DNA of 64,000 bases from an uncultured Roseobacter sp. GTDB lineage: Bacteria > Pseudomonadota > Alphaproteobacteria > Rhodobacterales > Rhodobacteraceae. The notes beneath the pieces are model-generated. The model ran no database searches, had not been told where the DNA came from, and saw nothing but the letters and a program-made list of their open reading frames with translations. The position numbers and the translations under genes are program-made. The stretch spans positions 248,001-312,000 of the forward strand of contig NZ_CANMNK010000004.1 of the NCBI RefSeq assembly GCF_947499265.1. The letters are read 5' to 3'. Below are positions 28,959 to 38,935 of the stretch, one piece after another (the first letter of the stretch is position 1; each line of letters starts with the position of its first letter).

Positions 28959-29750
28959 ATGCCTGAGCTAATAACATATGACAAAAAAGGGGCGATTGCC
29001 CTTCTCACCCTGAACCGGCCCGAGAAACTGAACGCGCTCAATTACGCAACAAACGACCAATTACTCGCGTTGCTTGAATCAATAGAAACCGACCCGTCCA
29101 TACGCGCGGTTGTCCTTACCGGTGCAGGCGAGCGTGCGTTTTCGGCGGGTGGGGACATTTACGAGTTTACCGAAAGTGTCAAAGCGGGGATCGACGTCGC
29201 CGTCAGGGATTTCTGCAAAAGGGGGCAGACCATGACCGCCCGACTGGAAACCTTTCCCAAACCCATTATCGCCGCCGTCAACGGAATTGCTTTCGGAGGT
29301 GGATGCGAGATCACAGAGGCCGTTCATCTGGCCGTGGCAAGCGAAGAAGCCCTTTTTGCAAAGCCAGAGATAAACATCGGGATACCGCCAACATTTGGCG
29401 GAACGCAGCGGTTGCCGCGTTTGGCGGGGCGAAAGCGCGCGCTGGAGCTGCTTCTGACCGGAGACACCTTCTCCCCCCAAAGGGCGTATGAGATGGGGCT
29501 GGTGAACAAAGTGGTTCAGCATGACAAGCTGCTGCCAACCGCGTTTGATCTGGCAGAACGTATTATCCGTCACTCACCCCTCGCCGCGTCGCGGATCATC
29601 ACCGCCGTGACCAGAGGGATCAACACGACAATCGACGAAGGGCTGCTCATCGAGCGCGAACAGTTTGCCAGAATGGCTGCGACCGATGATGTTCATGAAG
29701 GTTTGAGTGCGTGGATCAACCGGCGGGCACCGCAATACACGGGAGCATAG
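28959..29750 (+). CDS. Enoyl-CoA hydratase/isomerase family protein
   Basis: A 263-residue crotonase-fold enzyme. The CoA-binding and oxyanion segments are FSAGGDIYEF and GIAFGGGCEITEAVHLAVAS. The active-site block is FAKPEINIGIPPTFGGTQRLPR, with the conserved Glu near residue 136. The family includes hydratases, isomerases and ring-cleaving enzymes, so the substrate is open. It stands alone downstream of the divergent tetR. Confidence 0.92.
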   Translation: MPELITYDKKGAIALLTLNRPEKLNALNYATNDQLLALLESIETDPSIRAVVLTGAGERAFSAGGDIYEFTESVKAGIDVAVRDFCKRGQTMTARLETFPKPIIAAVNGIAFGGGCEITEAVHLAVASEEALFAKPEINIGIPPTFGGTQRLPRLAGRKRALELLLTGDTFSPQRAYEMGLVNKVVQHDKLLPTAFDLAERIIRHSPLAASRIITAVTRGINTTIDEGLLIEREQFARMAATDDVHEGLSAWINRRAPQYTGA

Positions 29751-29766
29751 CGGATACTCGCGCGAC

Positions 29767-30216
29767 GTGAGGTCTGATGAAGAAAGGCAGCGACGCCAAG
29801 AAGCAAGCGTCAGAACCTTCGTGGAAGGTATCAGAGAAATGTTTGCGGCAAAGGTGGAAAGAGGGCAGGCTCCCGCGACCGATCTTGGCGAGTGCATTGA
29901 TCTTCTGGGCGCCGCAAACTGGTCAGTCAAAGAACGGACGACCTCATCACCCGCAACGATCCCCGGCCTTTGGCATATGCAGGATGCACTTGCGGCCGCC
30001 TATGCTGAGGGCCTGCGTCCCATCGTGGATGCCTTACGGCTTTGCATCGGCGTCATATTGCAATTTCGGCAAAGTTGCGCCGGTCCCGGCAGGGGCAAAT
30101 TGATCAAACCCCACAGCGGCCTATACATCCAATCAACAGCATTTCACCCCAGCCCGGTGAGGCCCCTACATGAAAATGACCGACCATACATCATCCAACG
30201 CCTTGGAAAACCATAG
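29767..30216 (+). pseudogene. Possible decayed ORF (N-terminal half protein-like)
   Basis: From the GTG at 29767 the frame encodes a credible soluble protein for about 95 residues (RSDEERQRRQEASVRTFVEG; LGECIDLLGAANWSVKE; GLWHMQDALAAAYAEGLRP). After that the composition becomes random, and it runs into the start of the next gene. I read it as the front part of a gene that has lost its tail by frameshift or deletion. The family is not identified with confidence. Confidence 0.35.
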
Positions 30217-31798
30217 CACAGGACGACAGACTGTGTTCCCGAAACCATCGCGCCGCGCCGTCCTTGTCGGATCGGCGGCGTTTCTGGCTTTGGGTCTTTG
30301 GGACTGTGCCAGGTCCCGCACCACACCTGCGGCGCCCATGACCTTCGAGGGGCTCATCGAAAAGGCTCGCAACGCGGCCACTCAACCATTTCAGCCAGCC
30401 ACCATCCCCGCGCCCGACCTTATCGAGAAGCTGGACTACAGCGCGCACTGGCAGATCCAGTTTCGTGAAGATGCAACGCTTTATGTCGGGAGAAACAGAG
30501 CGCCTGTGCAGTTTTTCCACCCGGGCCGCTACTTCCCCGAACCTGTTAAGATCCTCATTCGTGACCAGGCAGGCACCGCGCATGAGGTGCCGTTTGGCCC
30601 CGAGTTTTTCTCGATGCCGGAGGACAACCCCGCGCGTGATCTGCCCGAAGGGTTCGGCTTTGCCGGTTTCAGGATCATGCGGCCGGGTCTTGAGCCCGAT
30701 TGGATATCGTTTCTGGGCGCCTCCTACTTCCGCACGGATGGGCCTGAGGCGCAGTATGGGCTGTCAACGCGCGGCATCGCCGTCAATACCGGGCTGGACA
30801 TGCCGGAGGAGTTTCCCCGGTTCACCGCGTTCTGGCTCGGCCCGCCCGAAGCCGAGAATGAAGAGCTCTCGGTCTGGGCAGAGCTGGATGGCCCCTCGAT
30901 CACCGGTGCCTACCGGTTCGGTCTGGTCCGCAATGCGGCGTTTGGCGGGCATCTGACACGCATATCCGCCCATCTCTTCCTGCGGGAGGGGATCGAACGC
31001 CTGGGCGTGGCGCCGCTCACCAGCATGTATTGGTATTCGGAGCGCGATCGCGCCGGAGGTGACGATTGGCGCCCCGAAATCCACGACAGCGATGGCCTCG
31101 CCATGGCGACAGGAAACGGCGAGCGGATTTGGCGCCCGCTGAGCAATCCTGAAAGCGTGACGACATCGAGTTTCATGGACGAAAACCCCGCCGGGTTCGG
31201 GCTGATCCAGCGCGACCGTACTTTCGAAAACTATCAGGACGACGGCGTTTTCTACAATCGCCGCCCCTCCGCCTGGATCAGACCGATCGGCGATTGGGGA
31301 CCCGGGCAAGTACAGCTCGTTCTGATCCCGACAGGTGACGAAACCTTTGACAACGTCGTCGCATATTGGGTGCCGGACGGCACAACGGAAAAGGGCGCGG
31401 CTTTCCATTTCGACTACGAGATCGAATGGCGCGAAACCGACCCACTGCCTGATGGGGTGGCCCGTGTCATCGCCACGCGTCAGGGGGAGGGCGGCGTGCC
31501 GGGTGATCCGCTGCCCGAAGGCGTCGCGAAGATGGTCGTCGATTTTGAGGGGCCATCCCTGAATGGCCTTAATCGCGACAGCGGGGTGGTTCCGGTCATC
31601 GATGCCGTGAATGGCCGTATCCTCGAACCGATTGACGCCTATCCTGTTGTTGGAACGGATCATTGGCGGCTGATGTTCGATTTCGAACAAACGGGGCCTG
31701 AGCCCGTCAGTCTGCGCGCCTACCTGCAACACAAGGAACGCGCATTGACTGAAACCTGGCTGACGGATGCCTGGGTGGAGCGTGGTGGCGAGGGCTAA
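30170..31798 (+). CDS. Periplasmic glucan biosynthesis protein, MdoG/OpgG-OpgD family
   Basis: Periplasmic protein for synthesis or trimming of osmoregulated periplasmic glucans. The 542-residue product has a twin-arginine-like signal (PSRRAVLVGSAAFLALGLWD, about residues 26-45), which favours the OpgD branch. The conserved body has DATLYVGRNRAPVQFFHPGR, YGLSTRGIAVNTG, SMYWYSERDR, SFMDENPAGFGLIQRDR and YYNRRPSAWIRP-like FYNRRPSAWI. No opgH glucosyltransferase gene is adjacent. It is followed by a convergent membrane protein gene. Confidence 0.9.
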   Translation: MKMTDHTSSNALENHSTGRQTVFPKPSRRAVLVGSAAFLALGLWDCARSRTTPAAPMTFEGLIEKARNAATQPFQPATIPAPDLIEKLDYSAHWQIQFREDATLYVGRNRAPVQFFHPGRYFPEPVKILIRDQAGTAHEVPFGPEFFSMPEDNPARDLPEGFGFAGFRIMRPGLEPDWISFLGASYFRTDGPEAQYGLSTRGIAVNTGLDMPEEFPRFTAFWLGPPEAENEELSVWAELDGPSITGAYRFGLVRNAAFGGHLTRISAHLFLREGIERLGVAPLTSMYWYSERDRAGGDDWRPEIHDSDGLAMATGNGERIWRPLSNPESVTTSSFMDENPAGFGLIQRDRTFENYQDDGVFYNRRPSAWIRPIGDWGPGQVQLVLIPTGDETFDNVVAYWVPDGTTEKGAAFHFDYEIEWRETDPLPDGVARVIATRQGEGGVPGDPLPEGVAKMVVDFEGPSLNGLNRDSGVVPVIDAVNGRILEPIDAYPVVGTDHWRLMFDFEQTGPEPVSLRAYLQHKERALTETWLTDAWVERGGEG

Positions 31799-31837
31799 GC
31801 CGCCTGTCCACCTTGATGCCGCGGCGTCGTACCTGAA

Positions 31838-33436
31838 TTAGCTGCTGTTGAGGCGGGTCAGACCCATATCTGCCCCTGGCGCCGCGCGGCGCTGGTAGAG
31901 GGACCAGAATTTGCTGACCCTTGTAAGTCTGAAGTGGCGCTCAAGGTAGGGCCCGTAGATCTGCTCCATCTTTTTGGTCGTCCCATCCGCAATAGGTTGC
32001 GTTGGGATCATGACCACATCAACACCGCCCAGCATCTCTTCAGCGGGCAGGTGGAACTCCAGATCAAAGTTGCGATTAGAATGCATCCAGGCGGGGCCGC
32101 CCTCCGGCGGCGGCAATCCTGCAAGCGACGTGAAGGGGCTGACGAAATCCATCACGAGAACCCGCGACGCCGATGAATTGAGCGAGGCAAGCAGCGCCGA
32201 TCCGCTGGCAAGGGTCTCTACATAGTCGCTGTAAAAGTCGAAGTGATACTCGTCGAGAAGGTTGACGATCCGCAAATCCTTGCCATTCGGCGTTTCAAGC
32301 GCGACGCCCGCCTTTGTTGTGGCAATTGCAGTATGAACGCCAATCGCGGCAGCCGAAGACAGCGCGATGGGCAAAAGCAGCACCATAACGGCAAAGGGCA
32401 CGCCCTGGATGACCGTCTGCATCTTCCGCGATGGCGCGGGGTGCTGATCGCGGAGAAGTATCTCTGCTGCGACAGCGGCCCCGACCAGCATGCTGACGAT
32501 CCCGATGATCTGGAAATTCTGGTTGAGCAGCGCAAAACCCGCCGCCCCGCAAAAGCCGTAGAACAGAAAGTCCGTAAAGCGTGGTCGATGCCAGAGTGCC
32601 AGACCCGCGATCAGCACAAAAACCGCATATTCACCGGAGGTGTCCAGAAAGGAGCGCAGGTAAATGCCAGGCTCGATGACACCGCTGACCTGTGTGGCGA
32701 CCAGCAAATCGGTAATATACGCCTGCGTACCGCCCCAGAAAGCCTCAACCACCAGCCCGATCAGGACGCATAAGCCGATTGCGCCAAAAGCCCAGCGGCG
32801 CTGCGCCTGCTGCAGCAACACCAAGATCAGAAAGCTAAAGGCAACCACACCGTAGGTCATCTTGGTGTAGGTCAGCATCATCGTCAGTATGGCCGCCGCT
32901 GCGGCATCGAGCCAACCTTGCCCCCGCACCGCGCGCTCAGGCCGCAGGTGCATGACGAGCAGAATGCCCAGCAGGACCCAGCCGATACGGTTGTAGAACA
33001 TCGCAAACGAGATCTTCGAAGGGATCTCGCCGGTATTCATCGGTGTGGCGAGCAGGAGCACGAAGAAGATGGCAAGCGGGACACCAATCAGCGGGCGCAT
33101 CCTTGATCGCAAGACATGGATCATGATCGGCGCTGTCACCAGCATCAGCGCGGCCATACCGACCGGCATCGCCATACCGAGCCGTCCGGTCAGCCAGTAT
33201 CCAAACCCAGGCATGTAGTAGTTGATTGGCCCTAAAGCGGTGTGAAAATCCTGGTTCGGCACCTGACCGTGAACCACCCGATATGCACCGTCGAGGAAAA
33301 TCAGAATGTCGTTGAAATACATTGATGTTGCGGTCGTTCCCGGCAGAACCAAAAGAACGCTGCACATCACCGTGGTCACAAGCGTGGCCAGCGCAATGGG
33401 TGAGAAAAGACCGCTTATCCTGGACACCTGTGTCAC
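31838..33436 (-). CDS. Polytopic membrane protein, GT-C glycosyltransferase-like
   Basis: A 532-residue protein with about 10-12 hydrophobic helices and a C-terminal soluble region of roughly 150 residues. The first loop after helix 1 holds acidic residues (YFNDILIFLDGAYRVVHGQV) and is followed by PNQDFHTALGPINYYMPG, the layout of GT-C mannosyl/arabinosyl transferases that use polyprenyl-phosphate sugars. No close family is recognised, so the function is tentative. It is convergent with the OpgG-type gene and divergent from the AsmA gene. Confidence 0.75.
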   Translation of the reverse strand: MTQVSRISGLFSPIALATLVTTVMCSVLLVLPGTTATSMYFNDILIFLDGAYRVVHGQVPNQDFHTALGPINYYMPGFGYWLTGRLGMAMPVGMAALMLVTAPIMIHVLRSRMRPLIGVPLAIFFVLLLATPMNTGEIPSKISFAMFYNRIGWVLLGILLVMHLRPERAVRGQGWLDAAAAAILTMMLTYTKMTYGVVAFSFLILVLLQQAQRRWAFGAIGLCVLIGLVVEAFWGGTQAYITDLLVATQVSGVIEPGIYLRSFLDTSGEYAVFVLIAGLALWHRPRFTDFLFYGFCGAAGFALLNQNFQIIGIVSMLVGAAVAAEILLRDQHPAPSRKMQTVIQGVPFAVMVLLLPIALSSAAAIGVHTAIATTKAGVALETPNGKDLRIVNLLDEYHFDFYSDYVETLASGSALLASLNSSASRVLVMDFVSPFTSLAGLPPPEGGPAWMHSNRNFDLEFHLPAEEMLGGVDVVMIPTQPIADGTTKKMEQIYGPYLERHFRLTRVSKFWSLYQRRAAPGADMGLTRLNSS

Positions 33437-34068
33437 CTCAAACTTTCAGCTTCTTGAAAACCAGCTCCGATGCAGTTTTCAGAATACCGACAAAATCCAT
33501 GCCTGCCCTGCGGCTGTTGTTGCTCAAAGCTGGGCATCCTATCGACTTTTGCTGGATCGAAAATACATGCATCTTTCTGATAGTTCCTGTTGCATGACGT
33601 AATCTCGGCGACCGACGCGCCGGTCGCACACTTAAGTTCCGGTTCCACATCTGCGGTGTTCCTGACCGCCCAACCCATCCAAAAGCCTTGCGCGGCGTTG
33701 CCACGACACGCGGTTGATGACACGGTTGCAAAACCATCCTCGTAAAACCAAAAAGGTTGCAAACCGGTTCCACGAGCAGGTTTCGCATCGGCAGGGATGT
33801 GCCCAATTGAGAGGGCGATCGGCGGCAGAAGGCCGGAAAACGGGCCCCAACGACACTCACCCGGCAGAACGGATTGCCTGTGGGGCATCCCAAACCCTAT
33901 CTAAACTTCAGTGTATCTCGGGATTCATTTCTCAGGGTGGCGACGCGGTTTAGCTCGCCAAATCGATTGCGCGTCAGGACATGCTCCAGCGCTGGCTGCG
34001 CACCCATCTGCAGACGTGATCCAAATACATCAAGCACCGTGGCACCGCTAACGGCTGGGAGGAATGTG
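33437..34068. promoter_or_regulatory. Divergent intergenic region with paired GGTTGCAAA(A)CC motifs
   Basis: A 632-bp region with no convincing gene between the divergent membrane-protein and AsmA genes. It contains two near-palindromic motifs, GGTTGCAAAACC at 33724 and GGTTGCAAACC at 33755. Their starts are 31 bp apart, about three helical turns. They may be operator half-sites. Confidence 0.4.
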
Positions 34069-35916
34069 ATGAAAATACGAAATCGGCAAAGGCCCGTTAG
34101 CTTAAGGCGCTGGGGCATCGCAGCACTTGCCGTGCTGTCGATCTGCGCTGGTGCGGTGCTCCTGATGATAAAGCTGGACTTCGAAAATGTCGCACGCAGC
34201 GGCATCAATCACGAGATCGGGCGTATGGTCGGCGAGGATTTGAAATTGCGTGGTGATGCCAGGGTGTCGATACGCCCGGATTTTCGTGTTGTGGTGACGG
34301 ACCCGATTTTTGCAAGCGTCGATGGTGGCGGACCTAAAGACTTTCTGAATGCGTCGCGGATCGAGGCGGGGCTCAGGATAGCGCCGCTGTTACTGGGGCG
34401 CGAGGAAATCGCGAGCCTACACCTGCACGGGCCTCACATCTCAATGGATCACATTGACGCGCCGGTTTTCCTGGGGCCGGGAATGCCTGGAACAGACAAG
34501 ACCAACACGGAGGGCCGGAACACACCAGTGACCATCGGCATCACGGAGGGCACCCTTGAATTCGCCGGTGACGCCGTCATCTCCGATCTGAACCTTTCCA
34601 TTCGTCCCCTGACGGCGTCGGCGGGGATCTCTGTGAAAGGTGATTTCGTCACAGGGGCGCGCCGAACCTTCGTGGAACTGCAGTTGGACGATCCGCAAAC
34701 CCTTTTTTCAGAAGGCGGGAGCAAGGGCACATTGTCTTTCGGCTTTGACACAATGGCGGCATCCGTTGAAGCTGATCCATCGGGCGCCGCATCCGAAAGC
34801 CGCGTTTTCACCGAACTGCGGCGTGTCCTTGATTACCTGAACCTATTCGGATCAGGACCCTTGCTGATTGATGGGCACTTTGCTGTAATGCCCGGAGCGA
34901 TCAGGGTTTCGAATGCAACTTTCTCGAAAGGTGGCATCGCATTGCAGGGCGATCTAGACCTGCGCACCACCGCAGACACACCGATTTTTCCGCAAGTGCA
35001 GATGCTTCAAGTTTCGGCCGACACAGTGCTTTCCGAGGCGGTGCACAAGATAAGTTCGGGCAACTGGTCAGCGACACCGATCACCACAAGCTGGCTCAAC
35101 GGATTGGAAATCGATCTTGATCTGGAAGGTCGGGATATCGCGGTCGGCGGTGCCGCATTCGACGCCGTAGCCATTTCGCTCCATACGCGTGACTACAACC
35201 TGTCGCTCGATGTGGCTGCGCAAAGCGAATCGCTTGGTCGGCTTGAGGCAAGAACCGCGATCAACCCCGCGGCAGAGGTCACGCTGTCGGCCAGCCTCTC
35301 CGATGCATCGGTCAGCGAGATCATGCAACCGATATCCCGCAGAATGCAGGCCCGGTTGATTGGCACGCTGCCAATGCCCGAGGGCGCGCTCAACGCCGAA
35401 CTCAAACTGGCGGGGCAGGGTGAAACGGCCGGTGAGATCTTTGAAAGCCTTGCCGGTTGGGTAACCGCCTCGATGGTGAACGGCAGCCTGACGGGGGCCG
35501 ATGTGACAGCAACTCTTGAGACACTGGCGCAGGGCCGTCAGTTCATGACCAAGGAAAAAGGCCCGCTCATTCCTGCCGCTGGCCGGACCCAATTCGACCT
35601 TATCGAGGGTCAGGTTGGTATCGAGGCCGGAACCGTTCAGATTTCGCGGCTGAATATCGTGGGCGAACGGCTCGAGATCGACATGCTGGGCGAAGTCGGC
35701 CTGAAAAGCGGCGCGATGTATGTCATGGGCAACGCCCAGCTGTTCGCCACACCAGAGCCCGAAACAGAGCAGGTCGCCAGAAACGTCGATCTGCCCTTCG
35801 GGATCGGCGGGACGGTCTTTTCTCCTATGCTCGCTGCTGGCGTGCCGCAGTTTGAAATCGCGACGCGCAGCACCGTCGCGCCCTTAACACGACCAGGCAG
35901 CACCATCCGAAATTAG
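34069..35916 (+). CDS. AsmA family protein
   Basis: A 615-residue envelope protein of the AsmA group, large inner-membrane-anchored proteins linked to outer-membrane assembly and phospholipid transport. The ATG at 34069 follows GGGAGGA and gives an N-terminal membrane anchor (WGIAALAVLSICAGAVLLMI). It is followed by the typical LKLRGDARVSIRPDFRVVV and a long beta-rich body. The C-terminal AsmA_2-like region contains LPMPEGALNAELKLAGQGET and LARGRQF-like LAQGRQFMTK. The upstream open frame is not used. Confidence 0.88.
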   Translation: MKIRNRQRPVSLRRWGIAALAVLSICAGAVLLMIKLDFENVARSGINHEIGRMVGEDLKLRGDARVSIRPDFRVVVTDPIFASVDGGGPKDFLNASRIEAGLRIAPLLLGREEIASLHLHGPHISMDHIDAPVFLGPGMPGTDKTNTEGRNTPVTIGITEGTLEFAGDAVISDLNLSIRPLTASAGISVKGDFVTGARRTFVELQLDDPQTLFSEGGSKGTLSFGFDTMAASVEADPSGAASESRVFTELRRVLDYLNLFGSGPLLIDGHFAVMPGAIRVSNATFSKGGIALQGDLDLRTTADTPIFPQVQMLQVSADTVLSEAVHKISSGNWSATPITTSWLNGLEIDLDLEGRDIAVGGAAFDAVAISLHTRDYNLSLDVAAQSESLGRLEARTAINPAAEVTLSASLSDASVSEIMQPISRRMQARLIGTLPMPEGALNAELKLAGQGETAGEIFESLAGWVTASMVNGSLTGADVTATLETLAQGRQFMTKEKGPLIPAAGRTQFDLIEGQVGIEAGTVQISRLNIVGERLEIDMLGEVGLKSGAMYVMGNAQLFATPEPETEQVARNVDLPFGIGGTVFSPMLAAGVPQFEIATRSTVAPLTRPGSTIRN

Positions 35917-35991
35917 GTCCAGTGTTCCGATGCCGGATGGCAGTTGCCCAAGGGTGTGATTGCCGAACAGGTCATGTGAAGCGAGAACGAG

Positions 35992-37539
35992 ATGTCCACC
36001 AGCGCCCCGACCTCCCATCGACCCGCCTACCAGAGCCCCTGGTTGGTCATCGCAATTTTTCTCTTCTGGCTGACCTACTATGCAAGCCTTCTCTTTCCCG
36101 GGCTCGGGGGAATGCTGAATGCGGGGGATTCCGCCAAGTTCCAGACCCTGGGTCATACCTCCATTCTCGTCCATGGGCCGGGATACCCGTTTGTCCTGAT
36201 GATCGGGACGGTCGTGCGGGCGCTGGATTTACCGTTTGAGCCCTGGCGCGTCATGACCATTGCCCTGGCTTCGCTGCCCGGCGCGCTGGCGAATGCGATG
36301 GCGTTCCTGATCGTTGGACGGCTGACCCGTAGTGCTCTCTTTGGCGTTTCGGCCGCATTTCTGCTGGGCAGTGCCGGTCTGATGGCCGTGCAATCGACCG
36401 AGGCAGAGGTCTATCCCCTTGCACTTGCCTTCATCCTTTCGGTCGTGTTTGCGCTGATCCTCTTCATCGAGACAAAGCGGCCCTCCTATTTCATCATTGC
36501 CTGCGCGATCTACGCGCTGTCTTTCGGTAATCACCTCATGATGGTCATGCTGGCGCCGATTGGCCTGCTGGTGATGGCCACCCACCACCGCATTCTCTTG
36601 CGCCCGCGTGTTCTGCTTGCGGTTCTGGCGTTGCTCTTGGCCGGGGCGAGCCAGTATCTCTATCTGGCCTGGGTCACGCAGGCCCCATCGACCGCATATT
36701 CTGAATACCTGCCGCTGCCGCCGACGACATCGGAGCTGATCGACTACATCGCGGGGACCTACTTCGGCGATCTCTACGGCTCGGGCTTGCAATCCTTGCA
36801 GACCGCCTCGGTCCTGATGGGTACGCTCAGCCAGGCCCATCCGATGATCTCGCTGCCCCTCATCGGGCTTGGCCTGTTGGCTTTCGTGGCTGGCTGGCGT
36901 GGCCGCAATGCGGGCTGGATGGGCATCGCGCTTGTTCTGGGCACCGCATTGGCCTTCCTGCCGTTCATGATCTGGTATGGCGCCTACGACATTCAGGCCT
37001 TCCATCTGCCGGTGCTCGGCCCGCTTCTCATCGGTGCAATCGCAGCGATTGGCTGGTGGCTCGCGGGCTGGCCGAGGTTGCGACCTTGGCTTGGCGCGCT
37101 GCTTCTGGCCTTTGGCGTCCTGCGCACGGGTGAAATGGCAGGCTATCTGAGCGCCCGCGAACCCGACTACGCGGAACTGGTGAAAACACTGGACGTGGTG
37201 ATGGCCCAGTCACCCGTCGATAATCCTGTCGTTTCCATGTCCTATGGTCTTCGAATGGCCACGCTCTATCACGAGTTGCTGGGGGACATACCTGCGCCTG
37301 CGATCTACCGCGTCACCTGGCGCACCGAAGATGCGATATCGGATCGCGATCCGTTGGAGCCGGTGGGGGGCATCGTCATTCCGACCGATGGAGAACAGAT
37401 GTTGCGATGGATCGAACACCGCAATCCGCATCTGTCTTGCTCGACACTTCCGATTGAGCAACCGGGCCCTGTAACATGGCCCGCCTACGGTTTTGTCTGC
37501 GACCCGGCGGATACGTCGGCCAAATTACCAGGCAACTGA
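35992..37539 (+). CDS. DUF2723-like membrane protein (TMEM260-type O-mannosyltransferase family)
   Basis: A 515-residue polytopic protein. The first periplasmic loop holds GMLNAGDSAKFQTLGHTS and HGPGYPFVLMIG, matching the DUF2723 signature of an acidic residue followed by GxxHxPGYP. QSTEAEVYPLALAFIL and FGNHLMMVM are also family-like. Members are thought to be GT-C-type mannosyltransferases. About 10 helices and a C-terminal soluble tail are visible. It lies 75 bp after the AsmA gene and probably shares its transcript. Confidence 0.82.
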   Translation: MSTSAPTSHRPAYQSPWLVIAIFLFWLTYYASLLFPGLGGMLNAGDSAKFQTLGHTSILVHGPGYPFVLMIGTVVRALDLPFEPWRVMTIALASLPGALANAMAFLIVGRLTRSALFGVSAAFLLGSAGLMAVQSTEAEVYPLALAFILSVVFALILFIETKRPSYFIIACAIYALSFGNHLMMVMLAPIGLLVMATHHRILLRPRVLLAVLALLLAGASQYLYLAWVTQAPSTAYSEYLPLPPTTSELIDYIAGTYFGDLYGSGLQSLQTASVLMGTLSQAHPMISLPLIGLGLLAFVAGWRGRNAGWMGIALVLGTALAFLPFMIWYGAYDIQAFHLPVLGPLLIGAIAAIGWWLAGWPRLRPWLGALLLAFGVLRTGEMAGYLSAREPDYAELVKTLDVVMAQSPVDNPVVSMSYGLRMATLYHELLGDIPAPAIYRVTWRTEDAISDRDPLEPVGGIVIPTDGEQMLRWIEHRNPHLSCSTLPIEQPGPVTWPAYGFVCDPADTSAKLPGN

Positions 37540-37744
37540 GCGCGCCGATATTTGGGCGAGGCGCCGCCCATAGGCATATTTTAGCCGTCAATCAAGATTT
37601 CTTACACTGCGTCATATGAGCAAAAACCCGCTTGATTTGCCGGCGCGTTCGCATCAAACATGGTTAACGGCTGTCGTACCGATTGGGAAAGCACCCGAGA
37701 AGTCCCGAATTCACAAGTGTCCCTGTTAACGAAGGTGCGTTACA

Positions 37745-38935
37745 TTGCGTGTATCCTCTGCCCTGGCTGGCGTTTTTCTCTCCGTTTTCCTCTTCTCCTG
37801 TACCGCGCCCTTGCCGATGGCAATCGCCGAAATTGAGAATATGGATAGTGTCGATGTCATGGCGTTGTCGGAGGTTCAACAGCCGGAGGAGCTGTCGGAA
37901 ACATCTGTCCCGCTCGGGTTGCGCATCGTGGATACCGAGGTCGTAAATCAACTGACGGGATCAAAATCCGCGAATGCCACCGACACGCGCTGGAACGTGC
38001 ACGGTACCGACCTGGGCCATATGTTCACCCACAAGGACCAACTGTACATGGTTTTCGGTGACACCTACGGACCGGATGGTGGCGATTGGCGCAGCAATAC
38101 CATTGCTCGGATCGCGGATCCCGACCCCGCGAAGGGTTTTTCCATCGCCGCCATGGTCGAAGGCGCGACGGGCGCCGCAAAAGAAATCATCCGTTCGGCG
38201 AAGGTGCCGGGCTTTGAATGGACCGTCATCCCGACAAATGGCATCTCGCTTGGAGACCGGATGGTCCTTCACTACATGTCTGTGCGCATGTGGGGCGCTG
38301 ACGACAAGTGGTATGTACGCCGCTCGGGCCTCGCCTATTCCGATGACGACGGTCAGAACTGGACGCGGTCCGAAACAGCGATCTGGCCTGCGGGCACGGG
38401 CTTTGAGCAGGTGGCCTATGTCGAAAACGCGGGAATGATCTATGTGTTCGGCATCCCGCAAGGGCGTTTCGGTGGCGTGCGGCTCGGTCGCGTGACGCCT
38501 GAGGACGTGCTCGATCCCACGGCATACAGCTATTGGGACGGTCAGGCCTGGTCGACCAATGTGCACGCGGCCAAAGCAGTGGTTCCAGCCCCCGCGGGCG
38601 AGCTATCGGTGGCGTGGAGCGATGCGCACCAGTCTTGGCTGATGATGTATCTGGAGCCCGTTGAAAGAGCGGTCATTCTGCGAACTGCGCCAACGATGAC
38701 CGGCCCCTGGAGTGCCCCTCAGATCGTTGCGCATGCCGATGACTATCCTGGCCTCTACGCGCCCTACATCGTCCCGGGCCTGGACATCGACGACGCTGTC
38801 TATTTCACGATGTCGCGTTGGAAGCCTATCTACAACGTCTTCTTGATGAAGGCTGAACTAGAAACTCAGGCCCTGGACCTCGCAGCCGTCGAGACGGCTG
38901 AGCCGGACTTCAGGTTGAACCAGACTGAACGGTAA
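37745..38935 (+). CDS. DUF4185 domain lipoprotein
   Basis: A 396-residue exported protein. A TTG start gives a lipoprotein-type signal (SSALAGVFLSVFLFSCTAP, Cys near residue 19). The body is a beta-propeller-like DUF4185 domain, with TDLGHMFTHKDQLYMVFGDTY, GLAYSDDDGQNWTRSET, GRFGGVRLGRV and MTGPWSAPQIV, a pattern shared with glycoside-hydrolase-like five-blade propellers. A role in envelope polysaccharide binding or cleavage fits its neighbours but is inferred. Confidence 0.82.
   Translation: MRVSSALAGVFLSVFLFSCTAPLPMAIAEIENMDSVDVMALSEVQQPEELSETSVPLGLRIVDTEVVNQLTGSKSANATDTRWNVHGTDLGHMFTHKDQLYMVFGDTYGPDGGDWRSNTIARIADPDPAKGFSIAAMVEGATGAAKEIIRSAKVPGFEWTVIPTNGISLGDRMVLHYMSVRMWGADDKWYVRRSGLAYSDDDGQNWTRSETAIWPAGTGFEQVAYVENAGMIYVFGIPQGRFGGVRLGRVTPEDVLDPTAYSYWDGQAWSTNVHAAKAVVPAPAGELSVAWSDAHQSWLMMYLEPVERAVILRTAPTMTGPWSAPQIVAHADDYPGLYAPYIVPGLDIDDAVYFTMSRWKPIYNVFLMKAELETQALDLAAVETAEPDFRLNQTER

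Noticed and set aside
33438-33893. Minus-strand 151-codon frames in the divergent region
   Set aside because: Two overlapping frames of equal length with random composition and no ribosome site; treated as intergenic.
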